From the NCBI GenBank assembly GCA_002320815.1, contig DCLA01000128.1, positions 150,332-214,331 of the forward strand: a stretch of DNA of 64,000 nucleotides, given 5' to 3'. Origin of the DNA: Myxococcales bacterium UBA1660 (GTDB lineage Bacteria > Myxococcota_A > Polyangia > Polyangiales > Houyiibacteriaceae). Within the stretch, counting starts at the first letter, position 1; each line of letters starts with the position of its first letter. Below are positions 37,601 to 44,895 of the stretch, piece by piece. A model generated the notes under the pieces. It searched no databases, had not been told where the DNA came from, and was given only the letters and a program-made list of their open reading frames with translations. The position numbers and the translations under genes were made by a program.

Positions 37601-39701
37601 CGGCCTCGGGGAGCCAGGCCTCGTAGGTCGCGCGAAGGTCCTGGACGAAAGCCTTCTTGTCGCCCTGGGAGTCGTGGATGAGGGTCGTCAGCGGCGCGAG
37701 GCCGAGCTGCGCCAGCCGGCGATGCACCACGTCGATGGCCACCCGCTTCTCGCACACGAAGAGCACCCGCCGGCCCTGGGCGACCTGGTCGGCGATGAGG
37801 TTCGTGATCGTCTGCGACTTCCCCGTGCCCGGCGGTCCCTGAACGATGTAGCTCGCGCCGGCCCGGGCCCGGGCCACGGCGAGGAGCTGCGTCGGATCGG
37901 CGGGGACCACCGGCTTGCGCTCGCTGACCGGCGGCAGCTCCTCCGGCTTCTCCAGCGGTCGCGCGCCGGGGTGGAAGAGGTCCTCGAAGGAGCGCGGGGC
38001 GCGGCCCTCTTCGATCAGCGCCGTGTAGTCGGCCACCAGGGACATCTTCTTGGTGTTGAAGTTGGCCAGCGTGACGCGGCAGCAATCGAAGGCCCACTGG
38101 TGGGGCCCGTCCTCGCCCTCGTCGAGGGAGTAGAGCTCCTTCTTCACCTCGCGCTCGCCGGGTCCGAGCTGGAAGGGTCGCGGCCGGGGGGCTTCGAGGA
38201 GCTCCCGATTGGGTGCCCTGGCGGGGACCACCCGCTGGTGGAAGAGCTGGATCCCGAGCGGAGCGTAGGCATCCCGCCGGTAGCTGTAGTCGAGCCCCGC
38301 GTAGCTGCGCCCCCCGCGGGCCACCCGCCGACGACGTTGGAAGGTGGCCAGTCGCCGGCGCGCCAACGCGGTCACCAGGCGCACCCGGGGCTTGTCGATC
38401 CGCTCGAGGGTGACCGCGGGCTCCGACGCCTGGATCTGGTCCCGGAGCGATGTGTGGAGCGCGTCGAGGGCCTCGGGGTCTCCCAGGGGGATCGACTCCG
38501 GAAGCTCGATGCCATAGCGCTGCCGGAGCCGATGCCGGAGCACCGGGTTGACCTCCATCTCGGCGCCGCTGGCCCGCAGCACGAAGGTGTCGCGCACCCC
38601 CTTCTGCCTGGACAGGGAGACCGGCACCAAGAGCAGTGGGGATCGGATGGGTTCGTGCTGGGCGTCCCCGAGGTCTCGCCAATGCAGGAAACAGGCGACC
38701 AAGCGCAGGCGGCTGAACCCGTACTCCCGCAGGTCCCGGCCGGCCTGGAGCCGGATCGCGTCGAGGGCGGGTACCACGTAGGGGTAGTCCTCGAAGCGGA
38801 GCACCGTGGCCAGACTGAGCCCCTTGGCCAGCTTGGCGGCGAAGCGCTCGTTCCACACCGCGAGCGAGCGCCCGTCGATGCTGCGGTGATCGAGCACCAG
38901 GGGCACCGACGCGACCGTGAGGTCCAGGGTCTTCCCGCTGGGCTTGAAGTAGAGCAGCCGATTGCGGCGCGAGAGATCGAAGAGGCGGTTGCGCAGCCGC
39001 TCGCAGATGGCCGCTTGGGCGTCCGACGCCGTCTCGGTCGCGACCTCGGTCACCTCGTGCTCCCGATACCGCTCGAGGGTGCGGACCAGACCCGGCAGGT
39101 CGGCGGGGCGGCGGGCGCGGATGGGCTCGGTCATCTCCCGCAGCGCGCGGACCACCACCGGATGGAGGGCGGGGTTGAGCGACCGCAGGTCGGGGCGCGC
39201 GGCGACGAAGGTCTCCAGCTCCTCGGGATCTTCGAGAGCCAGGCCGACGGCCAAGCGCGCCGCGTGGAGCCCGAGGAGGTGGATGTCGGTGAGCGGGTCG
39301 TGGTGACCTCGAACCCGCTCCCAGGCGTCGAGCCCGGGCATGAACGAGGGCGTCGTGGGCAGGCCCTCGCCGCGCCAGATCGCGCGGTCCCGGGCCACGC
39401 GCGCGCCGGTCTCGGTCCGCGTCTCCTCGTGGCGACTGACCACGTCGAGCCAGAGGTCGGCCCGCGGCTCTACGGGGTCGACGGCGTCGTAGACCGTTCG
39501 CGGCGCCCTCGCCTGCGCCTCCTCGAAGTAGAGGACGCCGCCCAGCGCGCGCAGGTGATCGAGGCCCTCGAGGGGCGCCACCCGGCCCCGCTCGTGGAGC
39601 GCGGCGACCTGCCGAAAGAGGGGAAGCACCCGGTGCAGGAGGTCGTCGGTGGTGGGCACCTCCTCGAGGGAGACGTAGGCGAGCGCGATGGACTCGGTCA
39701 C
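34680..39701 (-). CDS. Giant DUF4011-type superfamily 1 helicase with nuclease-like C-terminus
   Basis: A 1673-residue multidomain protein. The N-terminal about 235 residues are unassigned. A DUF4011-like region follows, with LRNRLFDLSRRNRLLYF near residue 240. A UPF1-like SF1 helicase core is split: Walker A VQGPPGTGKSQTITNL (about 622), then a roughly 550-residue helical insertion, then Walker B VIFDEASQIPLEDA (about 1235) with GDEMQLPPTTF. Later motifs include WHYRSRDEALI and NVQGDERDVIILSV (about 1460). The last about 110 residues resemble a Vsr/DUF559-type endonuclease fold (EFAIDLAI...VLEAFGWHVVSVLPRDW). The GTG start overlaps the M48-like peptidase stop (GTGA). Relatives occur in defence islands, so an anti-phage or nucleic-acid surveillance role is plausible but unproven. 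Confidence 0.85.
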   Translation of the reverse strand: MTESIALAYVSLEEVPTTDDLLHRVLPLFRQVAALHERGRVAPLEGLDHLRALGGVLYFEEAQARAPRTVYDAVDPVEPRADLWLDVVSRHEETRTETGARVARDRAIWRGEGLPTTPSFMPGLDAWERVRGHHDPLTDIHLLGLHAARLAVGLALEDPEELETFVAARPDLRSLNPALHPVVVRALREMTEPIRARRPADLPGLVRTLERYREHEVTEVATETASDAQAAICERLRNRLFDLSRRNRLLYFKPSGKTLDLTVASVPLVLDHRSIDGRSLAVWNERFAAKLAKGLSLATVLRFEDYPYVVPALDAIRLQAGRDLREYGFSRLRLVACFLHWRDLGDAQHEPIRSPLLLVPVSLSRQKGVRDTFVLRASGAEMEVNPVLRHRLRQRYGIELPESIPLGDPEALDALHTSLRDQIQASEPAVTLERIDKPRVRLVTALARRRLATFQRRRRVARGGRSYAGLDYSYRRDAYAPLGIQLFHQRVVPARAPNRELLEAPRPRPFQLGPGEREVKKELYSLDEGEDGPHQWAFDCCRVTLANFNTKKMSLVADYTALIEEGRAPRSFEDLFHPGARPLEKPEELPPVSERKPVVPADPTQLLAVARARAGASYIVQGPPGTGKSQTITNLIADQVAQGRRVLFVCEKRVAIDVVHRRLAQLGLAPLTTLIHDSQGDKKAFVQDLRATYEAWLPEAETAAPPPPADPGLRAALEPLATRWAALRSPAPGSERALGELVERLVELGGGERIELDAVDREALPDHRAFAAALPALRAVEERLAARGVTLGEHPLRWVRPDVLAGEAPMARLAEALDRAIPALERLASAEVGSSLAIVRERSGFVARIAPLVEHGLLALLDRGSALARAVRAHGAELATLRARVAEATETARPWRDALGRPDLRSALALARRFQGSILRFLFPAFWRLRRLLRDRYDFGARALPPTYVEALEDLERRLDAEDAVAAEERKLAAEVGTDPASVLAAVEVADGAPEPITEALRGPEGEARARALLASHADAEAVAESLDPILHGYATEAPAALVGELRRLRADLDALADVAESLAEAHDLAPGALRLLSERRCPVDALERAVLAAVVQRTLAADPVLEGQGIVEVRRQQRAVADREGRARAAHADALVRLCKARFLEHVRLTETPAAKLDPDQKALKKRYRSGRRELEHEMGKVMRYRSIRDLATSDSGLVIRDLKPVWLMSPLSVSDTLPLVGPGGAAPFDVVIFDEASQIPLEDAVPAVCRAPQTVIVGDEMQLPPTTFFGGGGGEENEDAFEVEADDEVVSYRLDADSLLSHASLGLGGAMLQWHYRSRDEALIRFCNHAFYGGRLRTIPSTRAPRPLPPIEVDDAAQGAEGAARLLERPLSFHHLQASPYEKRRNRGEAAYIAEMVRSLLRREDPPTVGIVAFSEAQQSEIEAAIDALGADDPEFRRRYEAELEREVEGEAVGLFVKNLENVQGDERDVIILSVCYGPDARGQMRMNFGPINKMGGEKRLNVIFSRAKEHMAVVSSIRHERITNEWNTGARILKSYLRYAEACSLGDTEEADAVIRGLGGTDAGTAATPHPLVAVLADALRGRGFEVAQGVGTGEFAIDLAIREGDRWTSAVLVDAPHRSPSPDPLAHYHSKPAVLEAFGWHVVSVLPRDWVDDSERVLERLVRQLRQKE

Positions 39702-40894
39702 GGCGTCCCCCCGAGCTGGGTCCGGGCGGCGCGCTGGAGGTCGTCGAGGCCGGCACGGAGCTCGACGAGCGCCTTCTTCGTGCGGCGCAGCTCCTTGCGC
39801 ACGAGGGCCTCGTAGGGTTCGCCCAGCCCCACCTCGGCGGCGAGCCGATCGACGAGCCCGAGGGCGAGGTCCCCGAGCTCGTCGTCGCAGGTGGCCATGT
39901 CGAGCAGCACATAGGCCAGGTACTCCGCCACGGACGGGTGGAGCGGCTCGGGCAAGACCACGCGGTTGGAGCCGTGGGGGTCCGCGCCAGGCGGCTCCGG
40001 GCCGAAGAAGCTCGCGGCGTGGGCCTGGGTGCGTTCGGTCCGCAGCAGCGGCTCGGCCAGGCAGCGCGCCACCAGCGCTCGGGTCGTCGTCAGGAGGGCG
40101 AGCTGGGCCGGCAGGTCGAGGGCGTCCATGCGCAGCGGACCGCGGATCAGGCGCTCCGCCAGCACGTCCCCCGCCGCGGGATCGCGGGCCCACTCGCTCA
40201 GCAGGTGGACCCGGAGGAAGGTCTCCGGGTGCGTCCCGGCGCCGCCCTCCCCACCGCCGGCCACCACCTCCGCGGCCTGGGCGCGGTAGCTGGGGGCGTC
40301 GACCTCCCGGAGGCCGCTGACCGTCTTGGCCAGGCAGCGCACGACCGCGTCCGCTCCGGCCACCAGCGAGCCGCCGCGATCGGCGTAGACCTCCGTGAGC
40401 TGGTCGATGCGTTCGGCGGTCGCCAGGTAGGCGTCGGCGCCGCCCTGGTCGGCGATCGAGTGCAAGAGGAGCTGGGCGGTGCGGTACGCGCCGTCGTCGA
40501 GCAGGAGCAGCTTCTGGTGCGCGAGCTCGTGACCCACCAGCGCCCGGAGCTCCTCGCCATCGAGGCGGTCCAGGACCGGGCCCGACAGGACGATGTGGGC
40601 CTCGCCGGGGAGGTGGCAGACCCCGGCGTTGAGGCTCCCGGCGCCGGCCGCCTGGTAGAAGCTCACGGCGACGTCGAGGTCCAGGATGCCCCGCGCGGCG
40701 TCGGCGGCTTCGTGGAGCGCCGCGTAGCGCCCGCGCTCCAGGCGCACCGTCGTCTTCAAGAGCTCGAGTCGAACCTGCTCGGCGTAGGCGGCCTCCACCT
40801 CGTCGGAGGCGAACCAGGACCACAGCCCCGGCTCCTCCTGGCGGAGGGCCGCGACGACCTCGCGGTGATATGGCAGCGGCCCCAAGGCGTCCAC
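39698..40894 (-). CDS. M48-like zinc metallopeptidase coupled to the helicase
   Basis: A 398-residue soluble protein with no signal or transmembrane segment. It carries HELAH (His122, Glu123, His126) and downstream EVYAD (Glu168, Asp172), the zinc-ligand arrangement of M48 gluzincins. The region just before (FYQAAGAGSLNAGVCHLPGE, IVLSGPVLDRLDGEEL) also fits M48. The C-terminal about 200 residues are helical and unassigned, ending with a coiled segment. GTG start at 40894. Its stop shares bases with the helicase start, so the two are made together. A soluble M48-like protease tied to a helicase is unusual. Confidence 0.8.
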   Translation of the reverse strand: MDALGPLPYHREVVAALRQEEPGLWSWFASDEVEAAYAEQVRLELLKTTVRLERGRYAALHEAADAARGILDLDVAVSFYQAAGAGSLNAGVCHLPGEAHIVLSGPVLDRLDGEELRALVGHELAHQKLLLLDDGAYRTAQLLLHSIADQGGADAYLATAERIDQLTEVYADRGGSLVAGADAVVRCLAKTVSGLREVDAPSYRAQAAEVVAGGGEGGAGTHPETFLRVHLLSEWARDPAAGDVLAERLIRGPLRMDALDLPAQLALLTTTRALVARCLAEPLLRTERTQAHAASFFGPEPPGADPHGSNRVVLPEPLHPSVAEYLAYVLLDMATCDDELGDLALGLVDRLAAEVGLGEPYEALVRKELRRTKKALVELRAGLDDLQRAARTQLGGTP

Positions 40895-40941
40895 GGTCGC
40901 GGAGCATACCGCGACCCTCGGCGTGGATCACCGCCGCCGCC

Positions 40942-42408
40942 TCAGGTCTCGGGCGTGCCCTCGCAGATCACCGCGGCGGGGGGCTCGCAGCTCGGCTGGA
41001 CCCAGGCCTCGCCGGCGGCGCGCGCCTCCATGAAGGCCAGGATCTCCGGGAGCGCCCAGAGGGTCCCGGTCCCATGGCCGGCGCCGGTGCACTCCACCAT
41101 CTCCATCGGCATGCCCGCCTCGCAGAGGGACCGGTAGGCCTCGCGCTCGATGGGCGTGTGCACCAACGAGTCCTCGGCGCCGAACGTGAGCAGGATGCCG
41201 TAGCTGGCGGGATCGTCGCGGGTACGCTCGACGCTGGTGGTGGTCAGCCCATTCTCCGCGATGACGCAGCCCCAGGGGTCGAGATCCCCGAAGGTCCCGG
41301 CGTCGGCCGCCTCGAGGAGCGCCGGCTGGAAGACCTCCTCCAGGGTGAGCTCCGGCAGCTCGGGCGCGTCTTCGTCGCACGACGAGAGGAGGTAGGCGGG
41401 CACGTCCTCGTCGAAGGGAGCGACGAAGACCTCGTCCAGCCGGTCCCCGTAGCCATACCAGGTGCTCGCCGCGCCGAGCATGGCGGTGGAGTTCGCCGTC
41501 GCGTCGACCAGCTCGGTCAGGCCGCGCTCCACCTGGGCCAGCAGATCCATCGGCGGCACCGTGGCCACCGTCCCCAGGAGTTCGATCTCCGGCGCGTAGG
41601 TGTCGCTCATCCGGTCCACCCAGAGGGCCGCGTGACCGCCCTGGGAACCGCCGAAGACGTGGATGCGGGGCGTGATGCACAGGCCGCCGCGCTCTTCGGC
41701 CGCGAGCTTGCCCAGCGCGCGCACCGAGTCGAGGGAGGCGATCGCCGTCGCCTGCCCGACCAGGTAGGGGTGCACCTCGGGCGAGGCTTCGCCGAGGGCC
41801 TTGAGGCCGATGTAGTCCGGCGCGACGGCCACGTACCCGATGCTGGCGAAGAGCGCCGCCAGCGCCTGGCCCTCGAGCTCGTTGGAGGGCGCGCAAGCGT
41901 CCGAGAAGCCGGTGGTCCCGTGCAGCAAGAGCACGGCGTCCACCGGCTCGGAGGGGTCGTAGCCCTCGGGGTAGGCCACCGCCGCGGTGGCCTCGATGGT
42001 CTCGCCCCGATCCTGCGTGGTGTAGAGGATCTGGTCGATCACGACGTCGTACTCGAGCTCCCGCGGCAGCACGAGCCCCTCGCCCTCGAGGGCCGCCTGG
42101 AGGATCGCCGCGGGCAGGTCGCGCAGGTGCTGCCGCTCGACGATGTCCCCCATCCCGGCCGGATCCAGCCACTGGTGGTCGGGCTGACCACAACGCGCGG
42201 GGTCCGTGGCGAGCGCCGTCGCGGCCGCCGAGGTGCCCAGGCGCGGCGCCGGGAAGTCGCACTCGACCGCGACCCCGCCGTCCGCCTCGGCGTCCGGCGT
42301 GACCTCCGCGTCGGTCCCGGGACCGGCGTCCATCGACACGACGCCGTCGTCGTCACCACAGCCCACCGCGACGACCAGCGCCGCGACCACGAGGGAGAGA
42401 TGCTTCAC
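40942..42408 (-). CDS. Secretory lipase-like alpha/beta-hydrolase lipoprotein
   Basis: A 488-residue lipoprotein (lipobox VAVGC) with an Asp-rich spacer. The body is an alpha/beta hydrolase of the secretory lipase type: LLLHGTTGFSDACAPSN, the nucleophile elbow HVFGGSQGGHAALW, and a C-terminal His in CTGAGHGTG. It is probably an outer-membrane esterase or lipase. GTG at 42408 puts a lysine and hydrophobic core directly at the N-terminus; an in-frame GTG at 42429 would add seven residues. It lies 47 nt upstream of the peptidase gene on the same strand, but the functions look unrelated. Confidence 0.8.
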   Translation of the reverse strand: MKHLSLVVAALVVAVGCGDDDGVVSMDAGPGTDAEVTPDAEADGGVAVECDFPAPRLGTSAAATALATDPARCGQPDHQWLDPAGMGDIVERQHLRDLPAAILQAALEGEGLVLPRELEYDVVIDQILYTTQDRGETIEATAAVAYPEGYDPSEPVDAVLLLHGTTGFSDACAPSNELEGQALAALFASIGYVAVAPDYIGLKALGEASPEVHPYLVGQATAIASLDSVRALGKLAAEERGGLCITPRIHVFGGSQGGHAALWVDRMSDTYAPEIELLGTVATVPPMDLLAQVERGLTELVDATANSTAMLGAASTWYGYGDRLDEVFVAPFDEDVPAYLLSSCDEDAPELPELTLEEVFQPALLEAADAGTFGDLDPWGCVIAENGLTTTSVERTRDDPASYGILLTFGAEDSLVHTPIEREAYRSLCEAGMPMEMVECTGAGHGTGTLWALPEILAFMEARAAGEAWVQPSCEPPAAVICEGTPET

Positions 42409-42489
42409 CCCGACGGAATACCACGCCACGGGCTCGGCGAAAGGCCGCTCCCGGCGGGACCTACGAACGGCCGCTGGAGCCGCAGCCGC

Positions 42490-43386
42490 TCAGTTCTCGG
42501 CGGGGTTGGCGAGCTTGCGGGTCCAGAGGATCGCGTCGCGGCGCTCGTCGCCCTCGCCGGGGAGGGCCTGGGCGAGCAGGCCGGTCTTGCGGTAACCGGC
42601 GGCGACGAAGCAGGTGCTGAGCTCGACGTCGTCGTTCGGCGCGAAGGCGAAGCCGGAGACGATGCCCCTTTCCTGCATGATGTCGCCCACGTGACGGAGG
42701 CCCGCGACGAGGGCCTTCATCTCGGACTCGGACTCGGGGCGACGGAGCACCTCGAAGAGCGAGTGCCCGAAGCAGTCCTGGAACTCGACGCTGATGTAGT
42801 TCATCGGGCAGCGCCGGTAGGTGGTCGAGTAGAACATCCGGGTCGCGTCCCGACCGAAGGCGTCGAAGGGAGCCACGGCGCCCTCGCCCTTCTTCCAGAC
42901 CTTGTCGCGCGCGCCGATGGCCTCCTTCTCGGTGACCTCCTTGACGCTCGCGCCCTTGATCTTGGCGGGGTAGGCCTTCGCGTCCTTCTTGGCGGTCGCG
43001 ATGGTCTTGTCGGTGAGCTTCACGCCGGCGTCGCTGACCTCGATCGAGGCGGCGGTGTCGCCGATCACGCAGCCGCAGAGGTGCCCGTCGCTGCGCTTGT
43101 AGAAGCCGGGGATCGTCCCCTCGCGCACGAAGCCGACCTTGGTCCAGGACGAGACCTCGTCCTTCTCGACCAGGGTGATGACCTTGGCGACCTGCTCCTT
43201 CTTGGCGACCGACTGGATGTAGAGCCGCTTCGCCGGAAGCGCCCCCGCGCGGAAGTCGATGACCCGGACGAACTGGGTCCGCCGGTTCAGGATCAGGCAG
43301 AGGTATGCGCTGTCGCTCCGGAAGTAGAGCTCCTCGACGGTCTCCTCCGGGGTCTTGCTCGTCGCCTTGGCCTTCGCTCTCGCCAT
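42490..43386 (-). CDS. AblB-like GNAT-fold acetyltransferase candidate
   Basis: A 298-residue protein. The segment VGFVREGTIPGFYKRSDGHLCGCVIGD resembles the putative beta-lysine N-acetyltransferase AblB. The C-terminal half (RRCPMNYISVEFQDCFGHSLFEVL...FVAAGYRKTGLLAQAL) fits a second GNAT-like half. AblB makes the osmolyte N-acetyl-beta-lysine together with a lysine 2,3-aminomutase, but no aminomutase gene is in the window, so the substrate is uncertain. ATG at 43386. The upstream gap of 150 nt separates it from the DsbA cluster. Confidence 0.5.
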   Translation of the reverse strand: MARAKAKATSKTPEETVEELYFRSDSAYLCLILNRRTQFVRVIDFRAGALPAKRLYIQSVAKKEQVAKVITLVEKDEVSSWTKVGFVREGTIPGFYKRSDGHLCGCVIGDTAASIEVSDAGVKLTDKTIATAKKDAKAYPAKIKGASVKEVTEKEAIGARDKVWKKGEGAVAPFDAFGRDATRMFYSTTYRRCPMNYISVEFQDCFGHSLFEVLRRPESESEMKALVAGLRHVGDIMQERGIVSGFAFAPNDDVELSTCFVAAGYRKTGLLAQALPGEGDERRDAILWTRKLANPAEN

Positions 43387-43536
43387 CGTTCTACCTGGTT
43401 CCCCTGGTGTTTCCCCCCGGGCGGCAGCTCGGAATCACTGCACTTTTCCGCAAGACACACGGACCCCCGGGGTCGTGGTCGATACCCTTCGCGGCCGAAG
43501 CTGTCAACTGGAGTGCAAAACGGCGGGATCGGGGTC

Positions 43537-44895
43537 TCAGCGGGCCAGCTCCTCGTCGATCAGCTCCTCCAGGGTCAGATAGTCCCGGAAGCCCCGGACC
43601 ACCCGGCCGCCCACCAGGATGGTGGGGGTCGAGCGGACTCCCACCTGCCGGGCGGCCTCCCGGTCGCTGGCCAACTCGAGGGCGTGCCGCCGCGCCCCGA
43701 GCGCGGACGTGAGCTCGGCGCGGTCGACGCCCGGGACCGCCGCCGCCACCCGGAGGATCCGCTCACGGTCGAGGGGCCTCCCCGCGGCGAAGACGGCGTC
43801 GTGGTAGCGCCAGAAGCCGCGGTCTCCGGCCTGGGCCCGGACCTCGGCGCCGACCACGCTGGCGAGGCGGCCCCCGGGGTGCTGCCCGAGGGGAAAGTGG
43901 CGCCAGACGATCTGGACCGTGGGGAAGTCGCTCTCGATGCGCCCGAGGAGCGGCACCAGGCGCTCGCAGTAGGGGCACTCGAAGTCGCTGAAGATCTGGA
44001 CCACGAGCTCCGGGTCGGCCGCGCCGCGCCGGGGCGCGTGGGCGGGGACCGCGGGGGGCTCGACCCGGCTCGGGGGCTCGGGGGGCCGCTCGTATTCGGT
44101 GAGCCCGTCCGCCGTGACCGCGTCGTAGAGCGCCTCGGGCGGCGTCCCCGACGCCAAGCGCTCCCGGCCCTCGACCAGGAGCGCGTCGATGAGGGCCGCG
44201 AAGACCGCGGGCGGCTTGGCCCCGCTCAGGGGTCGGCCGTTGATGAAGAAGCCCGGCGTACCGCGGACGCCCAGGCGGTCCCCGAGGTCCCGATCGGCGT
44301 CGATCCGCGGGTCGTGCCGGGTGTCGCGCAGCGCCGCGCGGAAGCGCCCCTCGTCGAGACCCAAGGCGCGGGCGTGGGCGACCAGCCGCTCCTCGGAGAG
44401 ATCCCGGAAGGCGAAGATGCGATCGTGCATGGCCCAGAAGGCCTCGTCGCCCCCCTGGGCCCGGGCCTCCTCGGCGGCGCGATGCGCGGCCCGCGCGCGC
44501 CGGTGGTAGGCCAGCGGGAGGTGCCGGAAGGCGAAGCGGAGCTGGTCGCCGTAGCGGGCGCGGACGGCCTCGAGCACGGTCACCGCGCGAGCGCAGAAGC
44601 GGCACTCGAAGTCGCTGAAGGCGACGATGGTGATGGGCGCCGTCGCGGGGCCGCGGACCGGCGCGCGGCCGAGGGGGACCCGGTAGACCGGCTGGCCCTC
44701 GAGGACCTCGTGCGCGGCTTCGAGCGCCTCCGCGGAGGGAGCCGGTGGGGCTGCGGCGTCGCTCGGGGCCGGACCCGTCGCTCGCTCCGTTCCGGGCGAC
44801 GGACGCGGCGTCGGGGCCGGCCCCGGGGCGGCCGGGCCCGACGCGGACGCACCGCCGCAGGCGGCGAGCGCCACGAGCAGGAGCGACGCCCTCAC
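43537..44895 (-). CDS. Lipoprotein with two DsbA-like thioredoxin domains
   Basis: A 452-residue lipoprotein (lipobox LAAC, Cys13) with a Pro/Ala-rich spacer to about residue 55. Two DsbA-family modules follow. The first has CRFC at 98-101 and the cis-Pro loop RGTPGFFING (Pro214). The second has CPYC at 307-310 and RSTPTILVGG (Pro424). They should catalyse thiol-disulfide exchange in exported proteins. The two active sites differ from the CPFC of the sister proteins, which suggests different redox potentials. The ATG overlaps the stop of the upstream three-domain gene (ATGA). Confidence 0.85.
   Translation of the reverse strand: MRASLLLVALAACGGASASGPAAPGPAPTPRPSPGTERATGPAPSDAAAPPAPSAEALEAAHEVLEGQPVYRVPLGRAPVRGPATAPITIVAFSDFECRFCARAVTVLEAVRARYGDQLRFAFRHLPLAYHRRARAAHRAAEEARAQGGDEAFWAMHDRIFAFRDLSEERLVAHARALGLDEGRFRAALRDTRHDPRIDADRDLGDRLGVRGTPGFFINGRPLSGAKPPAVFAALIDALLVEGRERLASGTPPEALYDAVTADGLTEYERPPEPPSRVEPPAVPAHAPRRGAADPELVVQIFSDFECPYCERLVPLLGRIESDFPTVQIVWRHFPLGQHPGGRLASVVGAEVRAQAGDRGFWRYHDAVFAAGRPLDRERILRVAAAVPGVDRAELTSALGARRHALELASDREAARQVGVRSTPTILVGGRVVRGFRDYLTLEELIDEELAR

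Noticed and set aside
34698..39815. Plus-strand ORF of 1705 codons opposite the helicase
   Set aside because: The minus strand has clear helicase motifs in order. The antisense reading is Arg/Gly/Glu/Ala noise.
39702..40931. N-terminal extension of the helicase across the peptidase gene
   Set aside because: This part is the out-of-frame reading of the peptidase. The helicase starts at the GTG at 39701.
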